Positions 33,886 through 46,002 of a stretch of DNA of 64,000 nt are shown here, piece after piece. The notes under the pieces are model-generated. The model was not told the DNA's origin and did not search any database. It saw nothing but the letters and a program-made list of their open reading frames with translations. The position numbers and the translations under genes were made by a program. Source of the stretch: Brachypodius melanocephalos. Its lineage: Eukaryota; Chordata; Aves; Passeriformes; Pycnonotidae. The first letter of the stretch is position 1; the number at the start of each line of letters is the position of its first letter. The stretch is taken from assembly GCA_013398615.1 (NCBI GenBank), contig VZSR01000520.1:24173145-24237144 (forward strand). Reading direction: 5' to 3'.

Positions 33886-35980
33886 GTGAAAACACTGTTC
33901 AACTTCATCACTGTGGCACAGCTAGGGCTCTTTTTACTTGCTTAAGCCTACTGCAGTCTCTCTGGCCCTGCTGTCAATCATCAGCTGGACGCTGAGATGG
34001 ATTTTTTTTATAGCAGCTTCTCTCAGTAAAGAGAAAATATTTTGAAAAATACAGTCTAAGAGTTGAATGTCAGCCTGCAAAGTGGCCTGGTTAAACAGGA
34101 GAATTGACTTTGCCAAGTTTTGTTTTGATTTTTTTTTTGTTTGCTTTTTTTCAATGCAGGATTTTTCCTAATTTTGAAGAGATTGATTTGGGGTCCATCT
34201 CGGCAAGGACTCCTAATTGACTAGCTTACCAAAACTCTTAAGCATCCTCATGATACTTTCTGTCTTTGCTTTTCTGGTCTCTGTAACGTGGGAATTCTCA
34301 GTGCATTTGTAGGAGGAGCTGACAACTTACGTACTTCTCTAGTTCTGGTTTATCCTCTGTAGTCCCCTGTTTTGTTTACTTTTTCAGTGAAAGCTTTTTC
34401 TGAGGTTCAAAACCCTCAGAAAACCTTCAGGGGTTCAAAACCCCTGTTCAAATGCAACAGGTATTACTCTGTCTCTGAAGGAAGTATTCCAAAAGAGATT
34501 CTGGATGTCCTAGCAATTGTGTTTAGTCTTTAGTCAGGGCAAAACACTCTCAAAAGATTTAGGTAGGCAGGAAGCCATGTCATTTTTACAGCCATTTTGA
34601 AAAAGAATGGTGGAAGCACATGGTGTAATGCATAGAAAATCTTGTATTACAAAGCTGCAAACGCACATTGAGAAGTTGCATTTGTCTCCTGAGCTGGAGA
34701 ACATTTCTGTCCCACAGCAGCCCTACAGTCCTGGAAACGGCGTTGAGAAGTGCAGCCTCCTTGTTAGTTGATAAATAGAGATGAGAATCACTCACTAAGC
34801 TATATTATAGTGCTTGTTAACAATTTTTACCTTCCTAAATTGATTCAGTATAATCCTTGTGATAGCTTTACCTCATTTCTGGAAGACATACAGATAATGT
34901 GGTACTTATATGGAGTCTTGCATGTCACTGAAAACCTGCTGTATCTCTGTAGTAGAATTGTGTGGCAGGATTATATTAACATAGATTTGGGAATATTTGA
35001 GCTCCCATGGGCTATGGTCTGTGGCTGATGTGATATGACATGACTTGCCTTCAACAGTTGTTTTAACAAGATATCCTTCATATAAAATATACCAAGCTGA
35101 AAGGCATAACTGAGTGAGTTAAGTAAAAAACACTGGTGGCAAAATTCTTCACTTTCATCTTTATCTGATTAATTCAAGGCTGAGTGTTACAGTGAAAGTC
35201 TTTTTAACATAGCAAAGTATTTGGTATGTTTATTTAAGGAAAACCAAATAAAACCGGAAAACATGAAACCCCACCCCCAAAAAGCCCTTTTATATTATTT
35301 AATACAAGATCCTTTTTATTAAATTGTTAAACTAGTTGCAAATATATGTGCATTTACTCTAGTCAAAACTCATAGTTCTTAAAATATCTTCACTCCTCCT
35401 AAAAACTGCTTTAATAATACATTAATTAACACTTCTGAAGTACTTGGCATATTTAACACAAGATAATTTACACTTCCTAATATTTTAAACTGTGTATTAA
35501 AATGTCTAGCATTAGCGAACAGAAAATACACTGTATGTGAATACAGCATTAAGTGCTAAACATGTAATTTATGTGTAGCTCAGTCTTTAGTTTTTTAAAA
35601 ATAGATATACTTTAATGTCTTGATGATAATGCTGATGTTGTTGGAATAACTTTTAACATTTTCAAGTTCCTGCTGATTTTTTTTTTAATAGGACCATGCA
35701 GACCCTTAATATCTGTTAATAACAATGCTTAAATTTAGGGCTATAAAAACTTAATTTCAGAATTTATGGCATAATATTGTGTTTTAATTTTTGTCTATTT
35801 TCTTCTTTTGTAGCACTTTTAGTATTGATTGAAAAATATTCAGCCAATTTAGTATCTGAAATAGTGTACTTGCCTCAAAAGGCTTTGACTGACCATGTAC
35901 TTGAGAACAGATTTCAGACATGGACAGCTCTTTACTGTCTCTCGACTTTATGTTGTGGGAAAAGCTTACTACATGAGGAT
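33886..35980. other. Noncoding stretch with small hairpin
   Basis: AT-rich unique-looking DNA. A small hairpin CAGGGG-TTCAAAA-CCCCTG lies at about 34428-34446, next to a related GGTTCAAAACCC copy at about 34403. Around 35817-36043 a plus frame is open after a TTCTTTTGTAG acceptor, but no donor precedes its stop. Confidence 0.35.
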
Positions 35981-36300
35981 ACTAAATGGCTTGAGGGTTT
36001 GATAATGGGATGTGGAGACCTTCACCTTAGGTCACTAGTTTGAATGCAGCCCAGGTGGGTGGAAACTAAAACCCATTATCATCTGATGGCTCCTGGATGG
36101 CCTCTGGGAAATGAGTTGGTGGTCCTGGGCAACTTCCTAGGAGAAAGACAACAGTGTTGCAGAATCAGCACCTTAGTGCTTGCAGATTGGGAACCTTGCT
36201 GGAACTCTGCAGAAAAAAACAGTGGCTGGAGTGAATTTGGGTGCTGAATTGCCTTCTGCACCTCAAGTGGTTTGTGTAGGTCAGACAAGAAGCATAATTG
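35981..36300 (+). mobile_element. Possible old tRNA-derived SINE
   Basis: TGGCTTGAGGGT (35987-35998) resembles a pol III box A. AGTTTGAATGC (36037-36047) matches a box B (GGTTCGANTCC) at about 8 of 11 positions. Their start-to-start spacing of 50 bases is near the tRNA value of about 44. The sequence between is GC-balanced, and downstream phrases such as CAGCCCAGGTGGGTGG, CCTGGATGGCCTCTGGGAA and GGTCCTGGGCAACTTCC are SINE-like and not tRNA. I do not recognise the family, and the 3' end is uncertain. Confidence 0.35.
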
Positions 36301-38126
36301 AGTAACAGAGAATAGAAACCATTTGCTCTCATTAAATCAAGTCTGGCTTGTAAATACTGGAATGTCTGGGCAAAAAAACCCCAAACAAAACCACCAGAAA
36401 ACGTTTTACTTTAGTTAGCCTCTCCAGCCTTTGTGTTATAATCCTGGTTTATTTTTTTCTGCCTGTAATTTTGCCACCAATCACCAGTTGTTTTACTGAT
36501 CCTTGTACTGGAAGAGGAAAATATAATATGCTAGATTATTGTTAGAGGCAGTGAAAGACTCTTAACTGTTGCATAAAATCAGTGCTCAAAATTTAATTGT
36601 TGGGAGAAATGGCCAAGCATGTACTCTTTTCCAACTCTTCTTCCAGCTCCTAAGCACAGTGGCTTGTGTGTCTGTCTTGAGCATAGTCTTGATCACCTGG
36701 TGAAGCTCACGTGGCTGGGTAAATGCAGTCCTGTCAGGTGCTCTCTGGTTTTATGCTCAGGAAATGGAGGAGTCTTCCCTCTGTCCTGAGAGTCCATCTG
36801 AGCAGCCAGGCTGTGGCATTACTAGTTCTCATTACTACCATCCCCACCAAACAAAAAACAATTGTTACGTTTTATACATGGGCCGTGGGGCCAGCCACTA
36901 GTGAGAAAGAGCATATTTCCATCAGGCTGTAGATACCTTCAGTCACACTCATGTTTGCTGGACATGACAGCAGCAGTCAGAGATGATGTTTCATCCCAGA
37001 GAAGTCACGGGGACAGAGTGCCTGGGCTATTTCACCAGTTATGCTGAAATCCTCTTTGCTTCCTGAAGTTTTTGATGCTTCAGGATCATGTCAAGATGGT
37101 GGTGTTTCAGCTTTGTTTGAGTTCCTCAAACTTGATCTGGGTACTGGTGCGACTGGGTGAAGTTTAGAACAGGGATGGATGCATGTGTCATGATTCTCAT
37201 AAATTTCAAGCATTTCTCCTTAAAATACAGCAGCTCCTTTGCAGAAAAATTGGACAGTGAATTAAGTAATATTAAGGTGCTGGGCAGCTTTCTACTGGAA
37301 ACATTAAATTTTGTTTATATACAAACATAAAGGGTTTATGGTCAGTATCGCAAGAGCCTGTATAATGTTGCATCCTCCCTAATAAATTAATCAGATGCAT
37401 AACATGAAGCAGGCTGAATATCCTCCCTTCCTCAATATTCATTGAGAATGTGTGAATATTCACTTATTTGACTTTTCTCTATTTGCTAAGATAGTAATGC
37501 ATGCTTCTTTGAAGAGAACATTGTTTAGAAAGTTGCTGAAGGATGTTTATTCCCCTAAGAATAGTTAGCAAAATAAAAAGTTCTAAATGGAGTATAATAT
37601 TGTTTTAAGAAAAAATTTGCATATAATAGGCAAATAATAATAACGTTAGTTATTATACCTGCATCTATTTTGAGATCAATAAGTATCACAGTTTTAATAA
37701 AAGCATCCACAAAGTTTGTGTTTTGTGCAATATAAGATGCTAGCCAATTTGAATGTTCTGCAAAAATATTGTGATGTAAACAAAATTACAGAAAGCTTGA
37801 AGTGAATATCAACTTTTCAACACTTACAACAAAACATTGGAATTTTTTTTGTAGCAATCTTTATTAGCTACATTTCTAGATAAAGGCATATATCTAGCTT
37901 GGTAGATAGTCGTAGGAGTTTTTGTCCATTTTTTATTAAATAAAACCAGTTACAGTTGACAAAAGGAATCTGATAGTTTTCAAAATGATATATTAATTCT
38001 GAATTAAATGCTTGTGCGTATTTTACCACTGTAGCCTTGGAGTTTGGCTATGGATAGTTCCCACTTGTAGTTCATAACATCTTTCTGTCAATTTGATTTT
38101 TTTCCTACCATGCCTTTTCAAAACAG
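36301..38126. other. Noncoding stretch, nothing recognised
   Basis: Unique-looking DNA, AT-rich towards the end (37560-37800). Plus-strand open frames near 36723-37047 have no splice support. Confidence 0.35.
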
Positions 38127-38194
38127 CTAAACCTAGTTCTGTAACTGTGGATGATGATCTAGGGACTGCAGGAGTTACACAAGTCACAGCAGAG
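38127..38194 (+). CDS. Candidate 68-nt exon with D-D-D-L-G core
   Basis: A ...CTTTTCAAAACAG acceptor precedes 68 bases ending at GAG|GTTTGT. Only one frame is open: two bases complete a split codon (phase 1), then 22 codons end flush (phase 0). The peptide is acidic and Ser/Thr/Val-rich, with a V-D-D-D-L-G-T core at residues 8-14. The other two frames contain TAA. A second splice-bounded segment at 46003 has the same phases and a related core, which supports both. Protein unknown. Confidence 0.33.
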
Positions 38195-39582
38195 GTTTGT
38201 AACTTCTTTTAATTTGCTAATCCATGCATGGAACAACATTTCCAGCATTACCCAGAGATTAAGCCCCAGGGCCAAGGGCAGGGCCTCAATTTTAGTTTGC
38301 TAGTGATAGGCATACTGTGGTTAGAGCTAGGTCTCTGCTGTGGACAATACCAAGCCTTTTCAATTTAAATTTCAATAACGGTAGTGAAATATTAAACATG
38401 GAGAACATGAATTAGAAAAAACCCCAGCACTGTGTCTTTGCATTCAGTCATTCCCCTGGATAAGGTATATGCTTTAATATTAGAAACCAAAAAAATCATT
38501 ATTTTGTCAAAAGTGAAAAGAAATATAGAAGTATTGTTAATTTTATGCAAAATATTTATGTGTGAGAGTGTGATTATTAATGAATAAAGAACAAAAATAT
38601 GATTTTTGTGTAGGTGATTGCAGTAATATTTAGCAATCTAATATGTACTGCACTTCAATAAATTTTTTTTGATAGATTCTTGTTTACTCTGATGATTAAT
38701 TGGTAATTCATTCACATTAAGTTGGTGGTTTTTAATTTAGGTCACAGAAGTAGCAATCACTTTATTTATTGATAGTAAGTTTAAGGGAGTAGAAAGATTT
38801 TTGGAGATGTATATTCAAAATGTATTTTATTCAAGCAGTATTTTATATAACAAGTAGATGTTAGTTTATCGTAGTACATCATAAAACCTCTTAAAAATGG
38901 GGAAAACCTATGTGGTAGCATTCAAGTGTTTTGTTGTTTTTGTTTTTTAAAACTGTCATTAATTTTGACTATTTTATTTGTTCATTTGCTTTTGAAGGAA
39001 TATATAGATACGTGTGCACACAGACTTTTCTGAATTCATAACTTTCAGATTGGACTCTTGCATTAATTCCCATGAGCTGCAAGCAGTACAAAGCTCAGAC
39101 TAAATGCAAAAAGAGCCATCTTTAACCATTGCCTTTGGTGTTTATTAGAATAACATGTTCTGTGGTCATCTATTACTGCTGTGTGTACTATGAATATAAC
39201 TGGGCAGTTAATTTGCCTCCAATTCCAGTTCTTAAGAAGATAGTAGAAAGTTTACAATGTACTTAACCAAAAGGAAGCTGTACTAGTGTCTGGGTTGGGG
39301 GAGATGGTGCAGGGGTAATGATTCTTCAGAAGCTTAGCTAATAGGAAAGGCAAATTGGAGACCAGTGTAAGCACCCAGGAGGTCTTGCAGAGAAATGCTG
39401 TCAGTGTTGTGGAGAAATGCTGCATCTCAGGACAGAAGAGTTGAAAAGCAGGAACATACTGTTTGCCTTACTGAAGTGAAGCTTCTCTTTAAGAAAAGGC
39501 TTTCCTGTTGCACTCACATCCTAAGAAATTTAGTGTGCTAAGTTCATCTGTGTACTTGTTTTATTTCCTGTCCTTGTGGTGT
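38195..39582. other. AT-rich noncoding stretch
   Basis: Strongly AT-rich, particularly 38350-39010. No repeat family or splice-bounded frame was seen. Confidence 0.35.
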
Positions 39583-39592
39583 NNNNNNNNNN
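39583..39592. other. Assembly gap (10 N)
   Basis: Ten undefined bases, followed shortly by a C-run and a GT dinucleotide run (39605-39631). The round length suggests a placeholder gap of unknown true size in a low-complexity, hard-to-sequence site. Any open frame across it is meaningless. Confidence 0.98.
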
Positions 39593-39604
39593 AAACAGTG
39601 AGTG

Positions 39605-39632
39605 CCCCCCCCTTTTTTGTGTGTGTGTGTAC
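39605..39632. repeat. C-run, T-run and GT microsatellite
   Basis: Consecutive homopolymer C and T tracts followed by a (GT) run next to the assembly gap. Confidence 0.75.
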
Positions 39633-40301
39633 ATCTTTAACTTTGGGATTGTTGTACTTATGTACTGAACTGGTAGTGGTTCATGGCAGATGGTACCAAC
39701 TGTCATATTGCTGCTTTCCTGTCAGTACATTGAGGAATGGCTATTTAGAAAGGGTGTCTTGGAAGCTGCAAGTCCCAATCCTTTGTCCACTTAAATACTT
39801 GGAGAATGTATTTTCCTAAGATCATTATAAATATTCCTATACATATAAAATAACAATTTTCATTAAGCATAGCACAAAAGGATGTTTTTTGTCATCTTTT
39901 TCAATAATCAGTCATAGTTATCATTTCAAATAGAAATCAATCTTCATAAGGCTTCTGATTTTGGGGCAAGTGTTGACTTAGATCACAGGAAATGTAAGGT
40001 AATGAGATACCTCATTTGTTTTTATTCCCCAGCATCAATGTACATGCTATCGCATGCTGTGGTTGTCATTTCTAAATCTATTTTTAAAGAGCCTAGAGTA
40101 AATACTTCAAGTTCAAAAAACCCTCAGTGTTTACAGACATTAGATTTTTTCTATGACTGTCTCAGTATTTTTGGGAATAGAATAGCATTAAGCAGTGAAG
40201 CAACTCTAGCGTGGAGATTTATTTAAATAGCTTCTCATGCCAGCTAAAGAGAGTCCCTTGTTGGCTTGTTGCATGAGTTGGGTGTTAAAACCTCTCTGAC
40301 C

Positions 40302-40322
40302 ACTTCATAATGATTATGAAGT
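40302..40322. repeat. Perfect 21-nt palindrome
   Basis: ACTTCATAAT-G-ATTATGAAGT: 10-base arms around a single centre base. It could form a cruciform or be a symmetric binding site with two ATTAT half-sites. Function unknown. Confidence 0.8.
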
Positions 40323-40439
40323 CGTACCTATAATAAATAAGTTTTAGGTCAGACTGTGCAGAGACCATACTAAAACTTGTTTCCTTGCTTTTAATGTTTG
40401 AAAGGTAGTAGTGCAGCATGTGTGTGGTCTGAGTTTTTT

Positions 40440-41130
40440 GCGGACGTGATCTGCATTTAATCTGGGAAAATTAATTCCCTAAGCTGCTGGCAGGCAGCAT
40501 GTACTTGTTAATTATTCAGGTGGATGACAAATGCAGAGCAGAGGTTCTCGCAAAGACAAAGTTTGTATGATGCATGTTTAGTAACTGATAGGCTTGACAT
40601 TCTGTGGTGTCTTACTCGGTGCTAATCCTAATAAGCTGCCTGATGAGATGAACGCCTATCCTCCTGTCCTTTAGAGAGAGAAAACAGAGATTTGAAAGAA
40701 CTTCATTATAGCAATAAATCCCATACTTTCTGTTATTCCCGGTGAAAAGAGATCTTGTCCAGATGAATAACACACACAGAGAGAAAAAAGTCAGAATACT
40801 AGTGTAATACAGAGTATTGAAATGAATAGAAAGCTATTGAGAATTCCTCCACTCTAAAAGCAGCTGCAGTTTAACTTTATTGATGGGCCAAGTTTATGCT
40901 GGTTAATGTTCTTCAAATTCTTTGGCATTGTTCTACAAGTGGTACAATCCCGTGGATGTATGATTTCACAGGGAAGTAGATTGAAAATATTGCATTTTCT
41001 GTAGTTGTTTTCTGTGTCGTGAGTATTCCATCAGTCAGTTGCACCAGACAAGGGCCAGGGCCAAAAGTATTCATGGGCACTTGAAGCATTAATAACCAAG
41101 GGGTTGCCAGTGCAAATGGATTCTGGATTT
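40440..41130. promoter_or_regulatory. Candidate conserved noncoding block with homeodomain-like sites
   Basis: Balanced composition and dense homeodomain-like cores: TTAATTCC, TTGTTAATTATTCAG, a bicoid/Otx-type CTAATCCTAATAAGC, and GCATTAATAACC. No open frame spans the block and no repeat family is recognised. This resembles developmental enhancers in bird gene deserts. Evidence is compositional only. Confidence 0.25.
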
Positions 41131-42074
41131 TTCCAAATGCTTTTATTCTATGTTAATTTCTCATAGCTTGTTTCAGTCCTTCTATATTTTTTATTAGAGT
41201 AGGAGGAATGATAACAGATCTAATTTCCCCACTGCGTTGCAGAGCATCCAGCACCAATCCTGAGTGACACCTCTTTAGTTATGCTGGGGCGTAATGACCA
41301 AAGGTGCATCTTTTCTCTGTTTGCAGCTCTCTTCCGTAGGTCAGCCTTTGCTTGTGCCTAAGTGAAAGAATTTTTAAAAATGGGGTTTACTAACGTTTTG
41401 CTATAAATTATAGATACATAATTTGAAATACTGCAAAAAGAAAATTTTCTACTGTACCTTTAAAAAAAACCCAACCCAAACATATGGAGTAGATGGTGCT
41501 GATGGAAGATTCTTGTATTCTGTAACTTCTGTGAAGCTTAAATCTGTTTATCTTATCAGTTGTATTTAAATATCTCCTCTAGCTTAGCTGAATATGAGGC
41601 TGGGGGAGAAGAGTCACTAGATTCACATAAAGGTGGCAGTGCTTAACTTCTCTCACATCCTCCCCCTTCTGTGTGTGCTCATATGGTGGGGGGAGAGAGG
41701 GGTACTTTAGGGCCAGGTTCTGTCTGGTACATTGACAGAGACCTCTGATAAAGAGTTGTTCCTGCTTTCCATGCTCCCCTGAAGTGTGGTGGATGCCTAA
41801 TAGTAATCAGAGAACAATATTTAAATATTTTGAGAGGAATACTTTGTGGCTCATGAAGGTTAAAGTATTAAAGTAACATAAGACACTTGTTTATCTTTGT
41901 AAAACACGTGGTGCATTGAGTCCTAGCTCTGAGCAATCCTCCTGTCTTGAGGTGAAGGAAAATGTTAACTTAATTTACAAGCTAGCAGAGTCCTGGGCAT
42001 CTCCAGATTAGGGGCTTTTAATCAAATGAATTTGTAGCTAATAATTGAAACTAGTTTTCTGATGCTAACTATGA
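41131..42074. other. Noncoding stretch, nothing recognised
   Basis: Contains a strong acceptor-like TCTTTTCTCTGTTTGCAG ending at about 41326 with a weak GTCAGC 13 bases later, and an A-run with CCCAACCCAAAC at about 41462-41480. No supported gene or repeat family. Confidence 0.35.
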
Positions 42075-42372
42075 AATTCAGCTGAAATCACCAAACTCAT
42101 TTCCACGAGGGTTTAAGAGCTGGTTGAAATTAGAGTGTAGCAGAAAGGGTTTCCGTTTGTTCCACCGATTTATGTATGCCCTTTTCTTTTTCTCTTGCAC
42201 AAATTGTTGGGTATGGTGATTTCAGTTCTGAGACCACTAAACTTACTTCTGTTAAGATTTAAGTTTTGGCTGAAATTGGAGCATAAGGCTTTCGTTTGTT
42301 CCACTAATTTATGTATCCTCTTTCCATTTTTCTTGTGCAAATTGTTGGGCATGGTGGTTTCATTGCTCAGAC
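42075..42372. repeat. Tandem repeat, unit about 140 bp, about 2.1 copies
   Basis: Two near-complete copies share TTGAAATT/GCTGAAATTGGAG, TTTCCGTTTGTTCCAC / TTTCGTTTGTTCCAC, TTTATGTAT and AAATTGTTGGGxATGGTG, at offsets of about 138-146 bases. A partial copy upstream (about 42075-42120) aligns its CCAAACTCATTTCC to CCACTAAACTTACTT. Divergence is about 15-20 percent by eye. It is not a recognised transposon. The reading frames inside are by-products of the repeat. Confidence 0.8.
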
Positions 42373-44352
42373 TTAATTTTACCTAGCAGAAAAATGCATT
42401 ATGTACTGTGAAAGTAATTGGTGTCTACAGAGTAATTTCATAAGGTGCTTGATTCATAATACCATGTACTTGAGCTACTCTTAACAGAAAGAAGTTATTT
42501 TTGGCATTTTAGCCCCTATGGTCAAGCTTACATTTCAAAGGACAGCCTTTCCTCTTTATGTCATCCTGTTTGCTTTATATTTGCAAATGAAAACAACATT
42601 ACGTAGATTTAAATAAATTTAAGAAATTGTAACCAAAAAAAAAAAATTAACATTAGTCTGCATTTTAGTAAGCATGTGCAGAAACCCTGACTTGTTCTGT
42701 GAATAAAACACAAAACCCTGGTCACAATTCATTGATATAAAGAACTCCTATACTATACTCAAGCAAACTTTGAAAGTACTGCATGTTGGGACAACCTCAT
42801 TAAAATGTCACATACACACTTCAATAAACCTTACCAAATATAATATTTAAAGACTTTCCCATTAAACTGTCATGTATTTTTTCTGCATTTTCTTTGCTAT
42901 TATTGCCTGATTACTAGGATATTTGTATGCTAATTGAAACCTTTTTCTTCTTCTAATTGTCCTTATTCCCTCATTCATTTTGGACAGAATCTGAGATGTG
43001 CATGAGAAGCAAAGATTTATCTTGGTTTCTCTGAGGAAACAGTATTTATCTGTGAGCTTCCAGAAGAGAATTTGCAGTGCCTCTGAACAACATATGCATC
43101 ATATGTAGTATTTCCAGAGAGACATGAATTTTACCCACAGGAAATGGTTTTTATACCCCAATAGATGCCCAAATCTGTAACTTCATCCCATTTGTAGCTT
43201 GGTACCAGGATCAGATACAGTGGTGGTGGAATGCTGCATGCCCTGTCATTCCCTCCTTATTTTGTCTGCACTCCCAGCTTATTATCAGATCAAAATTTTG
43301 GCAGCATTTTACAAGGGCTATTCTGACATCTTAAGCTTTTCTTTAGAGCAGCATCCTGGGACAGTGTCTTATCCAGTTTCTGGTTGAATGCTAAAATAGT
43401 TTGACTTTAGGAGGCTAATCCTTTGTCTCATCTTCCTATTGCATTATGTTCCTTTTGTTTTAATTTTTTGGTGGATAAAATATGAGTGTGGGAGAAGACA
43501 AGAGATGTATAGGGAAAGATCAGTTCTTTCTGCCATTATGATTTTTCAGATGGAAGCTCAGCTGCCTCTGTACAGAATATAGTTTTTTGCAGAGCATTCT
43601 GAATAGAAGCATACCTGATCACTTTCATTCTGACAGGAGGGAAATGAAACAGAACTGATTTGGAGCTTCTTTGACTCCTTGTTCCTTGATCTGGAACAAA
43701 AATAGTTTGTAGGAAACAGCATTGCTCAATCTACAGATAAAAAGAAAGTAGAGCCCCATGTAAAGAAACATGCTACCTATTGGTCCTGCAGCCCTGTCTT
43801 TGATTGCAGAACTGAGCCACTTCTCTACCTCTTCTGTTTTTCAAGCTGTGCCTCCTGCCAAATCTGGAGAATGCAATTGGTGCCTACAAATAGATTTAGA
43901 AGTGAGGGCAGATTTTTGGGACAGCTATGCCAAAATGGCATATATTAATAGGTGTATGAGATGAACACACATTTTCATTATGCCTTCCTGAGTTGCAGCT
44001 ATAGTGATAATCTTCGGTTCCTGTTACCCTCTTCCTCTCAGTGGAATGCAGTGTGAAAGATCAGAGTTGAGAAGAATGGATCATAAATGTGGCTTGAACT
44101 TGTAGGGCATGCAGCTGTACATGCACGGAACTCCCAAAAAGCTCCTACTTCCTTAGCATAGGAATGCTAGCAGACTAAACCAGAGCTAGAAAGCAGCCAA
44201 GCCAGCATTTCAAAACAAAAGGGGGGAAGTGGCAGCAAACCAACACTAAACTGAAACCTGACCACCACACACTTAACCTGTTAACCATGCTTAAGATAAT
44301 GCTTGCATGTACCAGAATATCTCTGTGCCAATGGGTTTACATCTCTCCCCAG
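42373..44352. other. Noncoding stretch, nothing recognised
   Basis: AT-rich. An A-run lies at 42633-42646. A plus frame at 43770-43964 has no splice support. Confidence 0.35.
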
Positions 44353-44588
44353 ACTGCTTGAAAGACAACAATAGAAAGATAGATAGTCTTTTGTTGAGTT
44401 CAAGCAATGGAGGAAATACCCAGCTGTTGTCACAAAACACTGCTGTGAGTTATCATGACTTAAACACTGAGTTTTCTTGTTACCAAGAATCCTCATGCCC
44501 AAGTCATCACTCCCAGCTTAAGGAATTGTTGGAAAAGAGTCCTGGAAAGAAAGCAGCAGATGATAAAGATCTTCTTAGCGCTTTCTAA
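44353..44588 (+). CDS. Candidate terminal exon, unknown Ser/Leu/Lys-rich protein
   Basis: After a good acceptor (TTTACATCTCTCCCCAG) two bases complete a split codon (phase 1), and 77 codons run to TAA. The peptide is Ser/Asn-rich in its first half and charged in its second. An L-K-E-L-L segment matches the L-x-x-L-L nuclear-receptor box pattern, followed by S-P-G-K-K-A-A-D-D-K-D. That five-residue pattern is common by chance and I do not infer a coactivator role. A plausible AATAAA lies about 240 bases downstream (44831-44836). The same frame is also open for 20 codons upstream of the acceptor. Confidence 0.28.
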
Positions 44589-46002
44589 TTTTATTTGTGC
44601 TAAAATTTCATAAAAACTTTATAAAGCCGGAAATTCCACACCATGTAGCTCCAGCCTCCCGTGCTAATGAGGTTAAACATGTCTATCCTACCAGAGAGCC
44701 AGAATTTTTTTACTGAGAGAGACCTTTATTCAACAGAATTGTCTTTTTAATCTGCTGGTTGTTACCACCTTCCCAGATTAGGTAAACAGGAATGCAACCA
44801 CTTCGCTCCTGTTACGAGGTCCCCGAAAACAATAAAGTAACAGGAAAACTCAAAGACTGATTATCATTCTAACAGCCTCTGCTTGTTTTTCAAAAACTCA
44901 CCAACAACATCTCCTGTCAGGCTACACACTTCATGAGCTTTCTCATGGGAAAAATGGAAGGAGTCAAGATTCAAATCCCTTTCAAGCAAGCAAAGCAAGC
45001 TCTGAAATCGGATACTCAGTTGGATCAACTCTGAGCTATGGCAGTCAGATGTTAAAAATATTTTAACAGTAAATTCAGATCACATAGAAAGGAAAAAAAA
45101 ATAGGTGGTGCACTCAGGTCATGAAATGAGGGAAATGAAGTCTTTGCATGTGTTGAACAGAGTAAGTGAGTTAAATACTCCATTTGCATCAAACATCTTT
45201 GACTGTGTCAGCCATTCTTCCTGGGCTAGCAGAGTGAAAAATTTCAATACAGAAACGTGGAATTATCCGTAGCTTTGAGTCATTGAGACTGACAGAGTTT
45301 TTCTAGGTCTTCTACTATATTAACATGGAAAAGAATTTCAAAAATAACTCCTGATTTCAGCTACCCTGTATGTGCATGTATGAAATAAAGATCAATACAG
45401 TTCAACCTATTCCTGTTGTGAAGGGGATTGGAAGTGAGCAGAGCAGGATTCTGCCTGTGGCTTCAAAATAAGCTTAGAAAAAAGCTTGTCTTCAGAAGAA
45501 TATAATTTACCATTGTCAAATAATTTTAAAATTTTGTATGTGGATGGGACTACTTTTGCTGACTTGGATCACAAGTATTCTTTAGTACTTCTATGATGTG
45601 TCTTTTTGGATTATGATAGCAGTAGTAGGTTTGGGAAATAAGGAAATACACTTACCTCTTTCTAGATAATCTTTTTTGATCAAGGCTCTATACAAACTGG
45701 AAGTCTAAACAAACATGGAATAGTTTCCTGGAATCACATAGTCAACATCTGTATGGTGCTAAAATAATCCAACAGTAAGGAGGAGGAGTCTAAGGTCTAA
45801 GACTCTTAGAGGAGTCTAAGGTCATGGTTAATATTGTTTGGGAAGAGCAGAAGGATAAAGAGTGTCAGACAAACAAGAATCTCCCCCTCTCCACATGCTC
45901 TTTCTTAGGGTGGCTGTTCTGAGGAAGTCTTTCTCCATGCATCCATTTATGATGCTGTCAGGCAACAGGTACCCAGTGATTTTATCTTGTCTTTTCCTAC
46001 AG
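44589..46002. other. Noncoding stretch with a small direct repeat
   Basis: Possible 3' UTR at its start if the previous exon is real. A 15-base direct repeat (GAGGAGTCTAAGGTC) sits at 45783-45797 and 45809-45823. Confidence 0.35.
45783..45823. repeat. 15-nt direct repeat, 26-nt spacing
   Basis: GAGGAGTCTAAGGTC occurs twice with 11 bases between, the spacer containing a partial reverse match (CTAAGACTCTTAG). Replication slippage is the likely origin. Confidence 0.7.

Noticed and set aside
35817..36055. Open frame after a good acceptor, with GTGGGT donor at 36056
   Set aside because: An in-frame TGA precedes the donor, and the interval overlaps the SINE-like sequence.
39508..39819. 103-codon frame
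   Set aside because: It spans the 10-N assembly gap, so the frame has no meaning.
42170..42386. Overlapping open frames on both strands
   Set aside because: They arise from the 140-bp tandem repeat.
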